Below are positions 46,566-58,500 of a DNA stretch of 64,000 nt, one piece after another. Position 1 is the first letter of the stretch. Every line of letters begins with the position of its first letter. The notes under the pieces were generated by a model, which ran no database searches, was not told the origin of the DNA, and saw only the letters and a program-made list of their open reading frames with translations. The position numbers were made by a program, and so were the translations under genes. Origin of the DNA: Bacteroidaceae bacterium (GTDB lineage Bacteria; Bacteroidota; Bacteroidia; Bacteroidales; Bacteroidaceae); NCBI GenBank assembly GCA_016280445.1, contig JAEEGS010000048.1, positions 31,526-95,525 of the forward strand, given 5' to 3'.

Positions 46566-47102
46566 TTATTGACAGGAGGGTTGAGGGGTGTCTTTGTACC
46601 AGTCAGCATACATGATGTAATGCTTAGCGATGCCGATGTTGAGTTCTTTGGCCTGTGCAGGATCGACCTTCTTGATGAACTTGGCGGGCACCCCACCCCA
46701 CAGTTCTCCATCGCCCACCTGAGTGCCCTTCAGCACCAGGGCTCCTGCGGCAATGATGGCTCCTTCGCCTATCACGGCGTCGTCGAGCACGGTGGCTCCC
46801 ATGCCGATGAGTGCCCCACTCTTCACGGTGCAGCCATGCAGGGTGACGTTGTGGCCGATGGTCACATCGTCGCCTATCTCAATGGCTGCCTTTTTATATA
46901 ATGTGTGAAGACACGAGCCGTCCTGAATGTTCACTCGGTTGCCTATCTTGATGTAGTTGACATCGCCACGCACCACGGTGTTGAACCACACGGTGCACTG
47001 GTCGCCCATCTGTACATCGCCCACAATCGTGGCGTTCTCGCTGAAATAGCAGCCCTCTCCCCATTTTGGGGTCAAACCGCACACAGTCTTGATTAAAGCC
47101 AT
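46566..47102 (-). CDS. Gamma-carbonic-anhydrase-like left-handed beta-helix protein
   Basis: The 178-residue product starts MALIKTVCGLTPKWGEGCYF at ATG 47102; the frame is open further upstream but a perfect promoter lies at 47142-47172. Hexapeptide repeats of a left-handed beta-helix fill residues about 20-145 (ENATIVGDVQMGDQCTVWFN; GDDVTIGHNVTLHGCTV; GALIGMGATVLDDAVIGEGA). The His residues of IGHNVTLHG fit the metal ligands of gamma carbonic anhydrases of the YrdA/PaaY kind. The family may hydrate CO2 or have transferase-like roles; activity is not certain. It is unrelated to the neighbouring loci. Confidence 0.9.
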   Translation of the reverse strand: MALIKTVCGLTPKWGEGCYFSENATIVGDVQMGDQCTVWFNTVVRGDVNYIKIGNRVNIQDGSCLHTLYKKAAIEIGDDVTIGHNVTLHGCTVKSGALIGMGATVLDDAVIGEGAIIAAGALVLKGTQVGDGELWGGVPAKFIKKVDPAQAKELNIGIAKHYIMYADWYKDTPQPSCQ

Positions 47103-47104
47103 AA

Positions 47105-48766
<1,662 letters not shown>

Positions 48767-48804
48767 ACTTCAATTCTTCAATTCTCTAATCTTTCAATTT
48801 TTAT

Positions 48805-49026
48805 ATGCATCTACAAATCATCACACCAATAGGCACGAAATACGACGATGAAGTGGAACGGTTCCAGTTCACGTCGACCAATGGCATGATGGAGTTTCTG
48901 TCTGGACATGCCCCGATGATAGCCGAGTTGAAAGAAGGCTACATCACCACCGACATGGAGGAAATCGATTGTGGCAATGGTGTGGTGAAGATTGAAAACG
49001 ACGAAATCACGGTAGTATGCGAATAA
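48805..49026 (+). CDS. atpC: ATP synthase F1 subunit epsilon, short form
   Basis: The 73-residue product MHLQIITPIGTKYDDEVERF... covers only the N-terminal beta-sandwich of epsilon (SGHAPMIAELKEGYI). The C-terminal helical pair found in about 130-residue forms is absent, as in other Bacteroidota. Its end overlaps atpB by 10 bases. It links the gamma stalk to the c-ring; without the helices it cannot give the extended-helix inhibition known from E. coli. Confidence 0.95.
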   Translation: MHLQIITPIGTKYDDEVERFQFTSTNGMMEFLSGHAPMIAELKEGYITTDMEEIDCGNGVVKIENDEITVVCE

Positions 49027-50021
49027 GACTGCTAATATATATAATATGTGTATGTGGCTTTGCTGCACCCATGAGAGCGGAGGAGAGTCTGGATGTGTCC
49101 AAACTCATCTTCGAGCATCTGGGTGACAGTTATGAGTGGCACATCACGGAGGGGGCAGTCATTCCCCTACCCTGCATCTTGGTGAACAAGGACGGGGTGG
49201 ATGTGTTCATGGCGGACAAACTGGAACATGGGGCAACCTATCACGGCTACCACATCGCCACAGAGGGAGACCATGAAGGGAAGATTGTGAATGCAGCAGG
49301 AGAACGTCCCTTCGACATCAGCATCACGAAGAACGTGCTGGAACTGTTCATCGTGTGCATCTTGCTCTGCTCAGTGGTGCTGGGTGTGGCAAGATGGTAT
49401 AGGAAGAACGGCTGCAAGAAGGCACCAGGAGGATTTGTGGGCATGATGGAGGCCGTGGTGGACTTCATCGACAAGGATGTGGCCAAAGAGAGCATCGGAC
49501 ATGGGTACGAACGCTTCTCACCTTATCTGATGACGGTATTCCTCTTCATCCTCACCAGCAACCTGCTCGGGCTCCTCCCTGTATTCCCTGGCGGCGCCAA
49601 TCTGACGGGCAACATTGCCGTGACACTCACCTGTGCCGTCACAGCCTTCATCGCCATCAACTGCTTTGCCCCCAAGGGGTACTACAAGAGCATCTTTTGG
49701 CCCGACGTGCCCGTCTTCCTCAAGGCACCGCTGCCCATCATGCCGACCATCGAATTCATCGGTGTATTCACCAAGCCATTCTCCCTCACCATCCGTCTCT
49801 TCGCCAACATCATGGCAGGACATATCATCATCCTCGCCCTGACCAGCGTGGTCTTCGTGACTGCCAAGATGGGCACAGCCATGTGTGCCTCGATGACAGT
49901 GGTGAGCGTCCTTTTCTGCATCTTCATGAACTGCCTCGAACTGCTCGTGGCGTTCATCCAAGCATACGTGTTTACGATCCTAACGGCCAATTTCATTGGT
50001 TTAGCAAGAGCAGAGGAGTAA
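49017..50021 (+). CDS. atpB: ATP synthase F0 subunit a
   Basis: The 334-residue product begins MRIRLLIYIICVCGFAAPMR, an extra N-terminal signal-like segment typical of Bacteroidota, then a periplasmic part, then the membrane helices of subunit a. The signature LTSNLLGLLPVFPGGANLTG and the essential-Arg helix SLTIRLFANIMAGHIIILAL are present. It forms the proton half-channels against the c-ring. The start overlaps atpC by 10 bp. Confidence 0.97.
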   Translation: MRIRLLIYIICVCGFAAPMRAEESLDVSKLIFEHLGDSYEWHITEGAVIPLPCILVNKDGVDVFMADKLEHGATYHGYHIATEGDHEGKIVNAAGERPFDISITKNVLELFIVCILLCSVVLGVARWYRKNGCKKAPGGFVGMMEAVVDFIDKDVAKESIGHGYERFSPYLMTVFLFILTSNLLGLLPVFPGGANLTGNIAVTLTCAVTAFIAINCFAPKGYYKSIFWPDVPVFLKAPLPIMPTIEFIGVFTKPFSLTIRLFANIMAGHIIILALTSVVFVTAKMGTAMCASMTVVSVLFCIFMNCLELLVAFIQAYVFTILTANFIGLARAEE

Positions 50022-50091
50022 TCGGAACATTCCGAGAACTCCGTACAATCCAAGTCATCCGAATAATTCAAAAACAATCTGAAACAACTAA

Positions 50092-50349
<258 letters not shown>

Positions 50350-50355
50350 TAGCCC

Positions 50356-50841
50356 ATGAACCTACTCACACCAGATCCGGGACTTCTCTTCTGGATGGTG
50401 CTCTCGTTTGCCGTGGTGTTCTTCCTGCTGGCGAGGTTCGGCTTCCCAGTCATCGTGAAGGCCATCAACGAGCGTAAAGAGTTCATCGAGATGTCGCTCC
50501 TCTCTGCCAAACAAGCCAATGAAAAACTGGCGACGATTCAGGCAGAGAGCGAGAAACTGCTGGCCGATGCCAAGGCACAGCAGAAGGACATCATTGCTGG
50601 TGCCATACAGGAGAAGCAGCGGATTGTTCAGGCAGCACGAGAAGAAGCCCAAACCTCTGCCAACCAGATGATTGAGGATGCACGGCAAAGCATTCAGACC
50701 GAGAAGGAGAAAGCCATGCAAGAAGTGCGCAGCGAGGTGGCCGCACTGGCTATCGACATTGCCGAGAAGGTCATCGGAGAACGGATGAAGGATGCGGCGG
50801 TGCAAAAGCAAACGATTGAAAAAATGATTGACGAGTTATGA
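50356..50841 (+). CDS. atpF: ATP synthase F0 subunit b
   Basis: The 161-residue product has one N-terminal membrane helix (LLFWMVLSFAVVFFLLARFG) and then a long charged helical stalk (about 35-155), as expected of the peripheral stalk. The next gene starts within its stop codon region (4-bp overlap with atpH). Confidence 0.96.
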   Translation: MNLLTPDPGLLFWMVLSFAVVFFLLARFGFPVIVKAINERKEFIEMSLLSAKQANEKLATIQAESEKLLADAKAQQKDIIAGAIQEKQRIVQAAREEAQTSANQMIEDARQSIQTEKEKAMQEVRSEVAALAIDIAEKVIGERMKDAAVQKQTIEKMIDEL

Positions 50842-51407
50842 CGAATGGCAGTATAGCAAAGCGGTATGCCAAAGCACTCTTCGACGAGGCAAGGGAGCAG
50901 TTTGTGGATGAACAAATCTACAAACACCTCGGTACGTTGTTTGCCACCCTGAAGGCGGAACCGGACCTGCAGATGGCACTCATCAATCCGCACGTGTCGC
51001 AAGAGCGGAAGTACACGCTGCTGATGCTTGCTGCTGGAATCAAACCAGAACCTATTGTTCGGCAAAGCCAATCCACCACACTCTTCTCCCGTTTCCTCCG
51101 CCTCCTTCTGAAGAACCGCCGCGAAACCCAGTTGCGACTCATCATTTATGTGTACAGAGACATGTACAGAGAGTTCCACGAGATTGACCATGTGGTGTTC
51201 GAGACCGCCATCCCAGTCGACGATGGCATCGTCGACCAACTGACGAAGCGCATCAAGGAACGGAGACATCGGAAGGTGGAGTGCGAACGTCTGGTGACCC
51301 CCAACATCATTGGCGGATTCAGGCTTCGCATCGGTGACCACCACTACGACCATAGTTACAAACATCAACTTGAACAAATAAGACAACGCTTATGTCTGAC
51401 CAGATAA
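50838..51407 (+). CDS. atpH: ATP synthase F1 subunit delta
   Basis: The 189-residue product begins [20 protein letters not shown], the family start, with the helical N-terminal domain and a C-terminal beta/alpha part ([20 protein letters not shown]). It joins the b stalk to F1. It overlaps atpF by 4 bp and atpA by 16 bp. Confidence 0.95.
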   Translation: MTNGSIAKRYAKALFDEAREQFVDEQIYKHLGTLFATLKAEPDLQMALINPHVSQERKYTLLMLAAGIKPEPIVRQSQSTTLFSRFLRLLLKNRRETQLRLIIYVYRDMYREFHEIDHVVFETAIPVDDGIVDQLTKRIKERRHRKVECERLVTPNIIGGFRLRIGDHHYDHSYKHQLEQIRQRLCLTR

Positions 51408-52978
51408 AAGTGAGCGAAGTGACGGCCATGCTGCGCCAGCAACTCGCCGACATCGACAACGAAGAGAATGCCATCGGTAATGAAACCGAGGTGGGCACCG
51501 TGCTGACCGTCAGCGATGGTGTGGTGCGAGCCTATGGCCTGCGCAATGCTGAGGCTGGCGAACTCCTCGCTTTCGACAATGGCATGGAAGCCATTGTGAT
51601 GAACCTTGAAGATGACAATGTCGGTGCCGTGCTGCTCGGCCCCACCGACAACATCGAAGAGGGCGACATCGTGAAACGCACAGGTCGTATTGCCTCCATC
51701 GCTGTGAGCGAAGGAATGGTGGGACGTGTGGTCGACACGCTCGGGCACCCCATCGACGGCAAGGGAGACATCCTTGGAGAGACCTTCGACATGCCTCTGG
51801 AGCGCAAAGCCCCTGGGGTCATCTTCCGTCAACCCGTGAATGAGCCTTTGCAGACAGGTCTGAAAGCGGTCGATGCCATGATTCCCATTGGCCGTGGACA
51901 GCGCGAACTCATCATCGGCGACCGACAGACGGGCAAGACTGCCATCGCCATCGACACCATCATCAACCAACGTGCCAACTATGAGGCAGGCAACCCTGTC
52001 TATTGCATCTACGTCGCCATCGGGCAAAAAGGTTCCACCGTGGCCACCATCGTCAACACCCTCCGTCAGAAGGGAGCGATGGACTACACCATCGTCGTGT
52101 CCGCCACCGCCAGCGACCCTGCTGCCATGCAATACTACGCAGCTTTTGCTGGAGCCGCCATCGGCGAATACTTCCGCGACACAGGCCGCCACGCTCTTGT
52201 GGTTTACGACGACCTCTCCAAGCAGGCTGTGGCTTACCGCGAGGTGTCCCTCATCCTCAAACGTCCTTCGGGACGTGAAGCCTATCCTGGCGACATCTTC
52301 TACCTGCACTCTCGTCTGTTGGAACGTGCTGCCAAAATCATCGCCCAGCAAGAGGTGGCCGAGCAGATGAACGACCTGCCCGACTGCTTACAAGGCAAAG
52401 TTCGCGGCGGCGGTTCGCTCACCGCACTCCCTATCATCGAGACCCAAGCGGGCGACGTGTCAGCCTATATCCCCACCAATGTGATTTCCATCACCGACGG
52501 ACAGATATTCTTGGAAACCGGCCTTTTCAATCAGGGTATCCGCCCTGCCATCAACGTCGGTATCTCCGTTTCCCGTGTAGGTGGCAATGCCCAACTGAAA
52601 GCCATGAAGAAAGTGGCAGGCACCCTCAAGATAGACCAGGCACAATACCGCGAGCTGGAGTCCTTCACCAAGTTCGGAAGCGACATGGATCCGGTCACCG
52701 CCTTCACCATCGACAAAGGACGCAAGAACGTGCAATTGCTCATCCAAAAGCAATACAATCCCATGCCTGTAGAGGAGCAAATTGCCATCCTCTACTGCGG
52801 CACCCACGGACTTCTGCGCAACATCGCAGTGGAACAAGCAGCCGCATTTGAGGCTGCTCTCCTCGACACCCTTCGCACCACTCATCAGGACGATGTGCTC
52901 GCTCCACTCCGACAGGGCAAAATAGATGACAACATCACAGCCATCATCGAGCAAACTGCTGCAAGCATCAAACTATGA
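51392..52978 (+). CDS. atpA: ATP synthase F1 subunit alpha
   Basis: The 528-residue product has the alpha-subunit Walker A ([18 protein letters not shown]), [17 protein letters not shown], and [19 protein letters not shown] near the C-terminus. Length and motifs are normal for the non-catalytic nucleotide-binding subunit. Confidence 0.99.
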   Translation: MSDQIKVSEVTAMLRQQLADIDNEENAIGNETEVGTVLTVSDGVVRAYGLRNAEAGELLAFDNGMEAIVMNLEDDNVGAVLLGPTDNIEEGDIVKRTGRIASIAVSEGMVGRVVDTLGHPIDGKGDILGETFDMPLERKAPGVIFRQPVNEPLQTGLKAVDAMIPIGRGQRELIIGDRQTGKTAIAIDTIINQRANYEAGNPVYCIYVAIGQKGSTVATIVNTLRQKGAMDYTIVVSATASDPAAMQYYAAFAGAAIGEYFRDTGRHALVVYDDLSKQAVAYREVSLILKRPSGREAYPGDIFYLHSRLLERAAKIIAQQEVAEQMNDLPDCLQGKVRGGGSLTALPIIETQAGDVSAYIPTNVISITDGQIFLETGLFNQGIRPAINVGISVSRVGGNAQLKAMKKVAGTLKIDQAQYRELESFTKFGSDMDPVTAFTIDKGRKNVQLLIQKQYNPMPVEEQIAILYCGTHGLLRNIAVEQAAAFEAALLDTLRTTHQDDVLAPLRQGKIDDNITAIIEQTAASIKL

Positions 52979-53038
52979 GAGTAAAGAAGTCTGAGAAGTT
53001 GTCGCTGCACTCGAAGTTAAAGATGATAGAATAAGGAC

Positions 53039-53950
53039 ATGTCCTCGCTCAAAGAAATAAAAAGCCGTATCGCGTCCATCCAGAGCACGCAGAAAATCAC
53101 CTCCGCCATGCGCATGGTGGCCAGTGCCAAACTCCACCACGCCCAAAGCATGACGGAGAAGTTCCTGTTGTACAAAGATGCACTGGAGAAGATGGTGAAC
53201 ATTCTGCAGTTGCCTGCTGACAGCACACAGGGTGCACCCACTCCCCAACTATCTTCTCCCAGTTCTCAATTATCGGTTCTCCTCATTCCCATCTCCTCCA
53301 ACAGCGGTTTGTGCGGAGCCTACAACAGCAACATCACCAAGGCCACCCTCCAGCGTATCAAAGAACTGGAGTCGCAAGGCCAGAGGGTGCGCCTTCTTCC
53401 CATCGGCAAGAAAATTGCTCACGACCTGCAAAACAAAGGCCTTGACTGCAACATCGGCTACTTCAATCTGCTCGAGCGCATTGAGAAAGACAGTTCCTTT
53501 GCCGAGGTAACGTTCCTCGTGGAGTTCATCCTACAACTCCATCAAAGCGGTGAAATCAATCAGGTGGAATTTCTTCACCACCACTTCAAGAGCATGGGCA
53601 GCCAAGTCATTCAAGTGGACAATTTACAGTTGCCCGTTGACAATTCCATGCAACAAGAAGAAAGCCAATCCCCAACTATCAACCGTGAACAGTCAACTTT
53701 CCTCACAGAGCCATCTCCAGGGGAACTGCTCACCCTCCTCCGTCCCCGTCTGCTCAATGCCCAAACCTACGGCATTTTGCTTTCCTCCCTTGCCAGCGAG
53801 CATGCTGCCCGCATGATGGCGATGCAAACGGCTGACGAGAACGCGAACGAACTGCTCAAGGAACTCCGACTGTTGTATAACAAGACACGCCAACAAGCCA
53901 TCACCAACGAACTCATCGACATCATGGGCGGTCAGGTGGGAAAGAATTAA
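53039..53950 (+). CDS. atpG: ATP synthase F1 subunit gamma
   Basis: The 303-residue product starts MSSLKEIKSRIASIQSTQKI and ends LRLLYNKTRQQAITNELIDI, the conserved ends of the central stalk. Two inserted stretches look out of place: about residues 60-82 (DSTQGAPTPQLSSPSSQL) and about 198-222 (NSMQQEESQSPTINREQSTF). Their DNA resembles the CAACTATCAA/ACAGTTGACAATT-type filler common between Bacteroidota genes. The frame is kept, so the gene is probably functional. It is last in the operon, 60 bp after atpA. Confidence 0.96.
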   Translation: MSSLKEIKSRIASIQSTQKITSAMRMVASAKLHHAQSMTEKFLLYKDALEKMVNILQLPADSTQGAPTPQLSSPSSQLSVLLIPISSNSGLCGAYNSNITKATLQRIKELESQGQRVRLLPIGKKIAHDLQNKGLDCNIGYFNLLERIEKDSSFAEVTFLVEFILQLHQSGEINQVEFLHHHFKSMGSQVIQVDNLQLPVDNSMQQEESQSPTINREQSTFLTEPSPGELLTLLRPRLLNAQTYGILLSSLASEHAARMMAMQTADENANELLKELRLLYNKTRQQAITNELIDIMGGQVGKN

Positions 53951-54081
53951 CCCTGCCTTTTCCCGACATTCACCCTGTCACATGTTACAAAACCACCCCT
54001 TGATGCCGTTGTCTTTCTCTTTTTTGCTTCCTCTGCTGCACATTTCTCCATTCCATCTCCTTTTTTTTGTGTACAAACCCT

Positions 54082-54089
54082 TACCTTTG
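54082..54089 (+). promoter_or_regulatory. Promoter -7 box (TACCTTTG) for the sugar porter gene
   Basis: TACCTTTG at 54082-54089 matches the consensus; a T-run lies upstream but the TTTG spacing is not ideal. It overlaps a GTG codon at 54089 and so rules out that start in favour of ATG 54134. Confidence 0.55.
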
Positions 54090-54133
54090 TGGCACAAACA
54101 GACACTAACCAAAAAAGGACGATTCAGAAAGAA

Positions 54134-55423
54134 ATGAAAAAGAGTTTCCTTTACTTCATCTGCTCCGTTTCCGCTATGGGTGGACTGCTGTTCGGTTACG
54201 ACTGGGTGGTCATCGGCGGGGCAAAGCCTTTCTACGAAGAATTTTTCGGCATTGCGGCCGACCCCATGATGCAGGGTGTGGCCATGAGCACCGCGCTGGT
54301 GGGTTGCCTCATTGGTGCGATGGTGGCAGGTGCATTGGCCGACAGGTATGGGCGGAAACCGTTGCTCATCACGGCAGCGGTACTTTTCACCGTGAGTGCC
54401 ATTGCCACGGGGTTGTTCAACGACTTCATACTGTTCAACATTGCCCGATTTATCGGCGGCATCGGCATTGGTGTGGCATCGGCACTCTCACCCATGTACA
54501 TCGCTGAGGTCTCTCCTGCCAACATCCGTGGACGATTGGTGAGTCTGAACCAGATGACCATTGTGTTGGGCATCCTGGCCGCACAGGTGGTCAATATGCT
54601 ATTGGCACGCGACACAGGCGATGCAGCCAACATGGCATGGAACCTTGAATGGGGTTGGCGATGGATGTTTTGGGCGGAAACGGTGCCGGCAGCGCTGTTC
54701 CTTCTGATGGCTTTCTTCATCCCAGAGAGTCCTGTGTTTTTGCAACTCAAGAATACCGCGGTGGCATCGCAGCAGACAAAGCAGGAGGCGGGGCTTGGAG
54801 AGTTGTTCCAACATAAGTATAGCAAGGTGTTGGTGTTGGGTCTCGTAATTGCCGTGTTCCAGCAATGGTGCGGCACGAACGTGATTTTCAACTATGCACA
54901 GGAGATCTTTGTCAGTGCCGGTTATAACGTGGACGGTATGTTCATCAACATCGTCATCACAGGCATTGCCAACGTGGTGTTCACGGTCGTGGCACTCTAC
55001 ACGGTGGAGAAGTGGGGGCGCCGCACGCTGATGCTGATAGGTGCCAGCGGCCTGGGGCTCATCTACCTCACGTTAGGCACTTGCTATCACTTCGGGGTGA
55101 CGGGCGTGTTCATGGTCGTGCTCGTCGTGGCAGCCATTTCGTGCTATGCCATGACCCTGGGACCCGTCACGTGGGTGCTCCTGTCTGAAATCTTCCCCGA
55201 CCGTGTTCGCGGTGTGGCGATGGCCACATGCACCTTTGCCCTGTGGGTGGGGTGTTGTACCCTGACATTCACCTTCCCGTCGATGAATGCAGCCCTCGGC
55301 AGCAGCGGCTCGTTCTGGATTTACAGCGGCATCTGCCTCTGCGCCTTCATCTACCTCCTCAGGACTTGTCCCGAAACGAAGGGAAAGAGCCTGACAGAAC
55401 TGGAGAAGGAACTCACTCGCTAA
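54134..55423 (+). CDS. Sugar porter of the major facilitator superfamily, probably D-xylose:H+
   Basis: The 429-residue product, starting MKKSFLYFICSVSAMGGLLF, has twelve membrane helices and the sugar-porter signatures GGLLFGYDW, GALADRYGRKP, IARFIGGIGIGVASALSPMYIAEV, ESP and a final PETKGKSLTELE. It resembles XylE-type symporters. Together with the xylan locus this suggests xylose uptake across the inner membrane, but glucose or arabinose are possible. It ends 138 bp before the DUF5107 gene; a 23-bp array lies between. Confidence 0.88.
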   Translation: MKKSFLYFICSVSAMGGLLFGYDWVVIGGAKPFYEEFFGIAADPMMQGVAMSTALVGCLIGAMVAGALADRYGRKPLLITAAVLFTVSAIATGLFNDFILFNIARFIGGIGIGVASALSPMYIAEVSPANIRGRLVSLNQMTIVLGILAAQVVNMLLARDTGDAANMAWNLEWGWRWMFWAETVPAALFLLMAFFIPESPVFLQLKNTAVASQQTKQEAGLGELFQHKYSKVLVLGLVIAVFQQWCGTNVIFNYAQEIFVSAGYNVDGMFINIVITGIANVVFTVVALYTVEKWGRRTLMLIGASGLGLIYLTLGTCYHFGVTGVFMVVLVVAAISCYAMTLGPVTWVLLSEIFPDRVRGVAMATCTFALWVGCCTLTFTFPSMNAALGSSGSFWIYSGICLCAFIYLLRTCPETKGKSLTELEKELTR

Positions 55424-55432
55424 CAAGGTCGG

Positions 55433-55501
55433 CACTCCTCCACTAACGGTGACGCCTCTCCTCCACAAACGGAATGGGGTCAACGCCACAGAAGGAGTCG
55501 C
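55433..55501. repeat. Short tandem array, 23-bp period (three units)
   Basis: Three units (55433, 55456, 55479) align on CCACWRAMGG with 23-bp spacing. It lies just after the sugar porter stop. It is less regular than the array at 7138-7329. Confidence 0.5.
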
Positions 55502-55561
55502 TTATCACTTCTGAACAACTTCACCGACTATTCACGAACTAACTAAACAATCAGCATAACA

Positions 55562-58500
55562 ATGTCAGTCAAAGCATGGAAAGAACAGGTGGTCATTCCC
55601 ACCTACGAAACAGGAACGCCCGAGAAAAACCCCATCTTCCTCGAGAAGCGCGTGTATCAGGGCAGCAGTGGCGTGGTGTATCCTTATCCCGTCATCGAAA
55701 GCATCAGCGATGAGAAGGTGGACAAGGAGTGGCAAGCCATCTATCTGGAGAATGAGTACATCAAAGTGATGATTCTGCCCGAACTGGGTGGCCGAGTGCA
55801 GATGGCATATGACAAAATCAAGCAGCGCCACTTTGTCTACTACAACCACGTCATCAAACCCGCACTCGTGGGCTTGGCTGGCCCATGGATTTCAGGAGGC
55901 ATCGAATTCAACTGGCCGCAGCATCACCGTCCATCCACCTACATGCCCGTGGACAGCACCATCGTGGAGAATGTTGACGGAAGCGTGACGGTTTGGGTGA
56001 ACGAGATGGAGCGCATGTTCCATCAGAAGGGCATGGCTGGCTTCACCTTGCGCCCTGGCTGTGCCTATCTGGAGATTCAGGGGCGTGTGAGCAACCGTAC
56101 CCCGCTCCCGCAGACATTCCTTTGGTGGGCAAATCCAGCCGTGGAGGTGAACGACGACTACCAGAGCGTCTTTCCACCCGACGTGAATGCGGTATTCGAC
56201 CACGGGAAACGTGCCGTCTCCTCCTTCCCCATCGCCACTGGCACCTACTACAAAATGGACTACTCGGCCGGTGTGGACATTTCCAACTACAAGAACATCA
56301 AGGTGCCCACCTCCTACATGGCCGTCAACTCCAAGTACAACTTCGAAGGCGGCTACGAGAACGACACCCACGGCGGCATGCTCCACGTTGCCTCCCACCA
56401 CTTCTCCCCCGGCAAGAAACAATGGACCTGGGGCAACGGCGACTTCGGCCGCGCCTGGGACCGCAACCTCACCGACGAAGCCATCGCCTCCGATGATTTA
56501 CCTATCGGAACCATCCGCACCGGTTTCCGCCCCTACATCGAACTCATGGCTGGTGTCTACACCGAGAACCAGCCCGACTTCACGTGGCTCATGCCTTACG
56601 AAGAAAAGCAGTTCACCCAATACTTCATGCCCTACCGTGAACTGGGCATCGTGAAGCAAGCATCGAAAGACTTCATCCTCAATATCGAAGAGAGCGAAGG
56701 TGGTGTGAGAATGAAGGTGTTGGCCACCTCGAAGCAGACGGTACAGATTCGTCTGATCAACAAACAGGGAGAAGAATATTACCATAAGACCGTTACATTA
56801 TCGCCTGAGGAGGTCTTTGAGGAGACAGTGGACGTGAAAGGCACCTCTTTCTGCAACCTCATTCTCACCGTTGGCAACCTAACCTGGCAAGCTGAACCCG
56901 ACGACATCCGTCCCATCCCCGATGCAGCCGAAGCCGCCCTCTCGCCAGAGGACACGAAGACCAACGACCAACTCTACCTCACAGGCCTCCATTTGGAGCA
57001 ATACCGCCATGCCACATGGTCAGCCCTCGACTACTACGAGGAAGCCCTGCGCCGCGACCCCAACGATGTGCGTTGCCTCAACCAGACAGGACTTTGGTAT
57101 CTGCGCCGTGGCTGCTTCGACAAGGCTGAAACCTATCTGCGCAAAGCCGTAAAGATATGGCAAAAGCGCAACCCTAACCCCTACGACGGGGAAGCCATCT
57201 TCAACTTGGCATTGACACAGAAGTTCCAAGGAGATAAGTTCCATGCCTACGAGCTCTTCTGGAAATCCACATGGAACAAGGCGTGGGCAGATGCAGGCTA
57301 CTTCGAAGCCGCTTGCATCAGCACGTCAGAAGCACGCTACGACGATGCCCTCGACGAACTGAACCGCTGCCTCATCTTCAACAGTTGCCACCACAAGGCA
57401 CGAGCATTGAAGGTTACAATACTGCGGAAGCTTGGGCGAAACCACGAAGCACTTACCTTCTGCGAGGAATCACTCCAACTCGACCACTTCAACTACGGCA
57501 TCCTCTTTGAGAAACACCTGCTGACCCAAGACGAGACAGTTCTGAACAGCATGGTGGAGATGATGCACGGCAATATCTACAACTACCACGAACTGGCACT
57601 CGATTATGCACAGGCAGGGCTGTGGCAAGAGGCCATCGATGTGCTCACCCTCCCAGCCGTGACCGAAAGGCAGACACAGGCTTCGCCCCTAACATTATAT
57701 TACATAGGATACTTCAAGGTGGAACAAGGCAAAGATGAAGAAGCCAAGGCCTGCTTTGCTGAGGCAGAACAAGCGAACAGTTATTGCTGTTTCCCCAATC
57801 GCTTGGAAGATGTCAAAGTGCTGAGAACTGCCACCTACTTCAACCCCAAAGGCGCCAAAGCCCCCTACTACCTCGGATGCCTCTACTACGACAAGCGGCA
57901 GTACGACCTTGCTAAGAAATACTGGGAGCAGTCGGAACAACTCGACCCGTCCTTCCCCACCGTGCATCGCAACCTCGCCCTGCTCTACTACAATAAGGAG
58001 AAGGACAGCGAGCGCGCCCTGCAGGAGATGGAACTCGCCTTCACCCTCGACCAGTCGGATGCTCGTGTCTTCATGGAACTCGACCAACTCTACAAGAAAC
58101 TCCAGCGTCCGCATGCCGAACGCCTCCAGAACTACGAGGCACATCCCCCCCTCGTCGCCCAGCGTGATGACCTCATCCTCGAACACGCCACCCTGCTCAA
58201 CCTGCTCGGTCGCTACGAAGAAGCCAAAGCCATCATCGACAACCACGTCTTCCATCCATGGGAAGGTGGCGAAGGCAAGGTGAGCGGACAGTATCAGATG
58301 AGTCGTCTGGAAATTGCCAAAAGACTGTTGAAGAGAGAGCCTGACGACACGGAGGCAAAACATCTTTTGGAAGAATGTCTCATTTTCCCCCACTCGCTGG
58401 GCGAAGGCAAACTCTACGGCGCACAAGACAACGACTTCCTCTACTTCCTTGGACGCTATGAGGAGGGCACCGTTGGTCCCACCGAACCTGCTGCCGCTAT

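Noticed and set aside
54089..54133. GTG start at 54089 for the sugar porter
   Set aside because: The GTG overlaps the TACCTTTG promoter box; ATG 54134 begins the first membrane segment.
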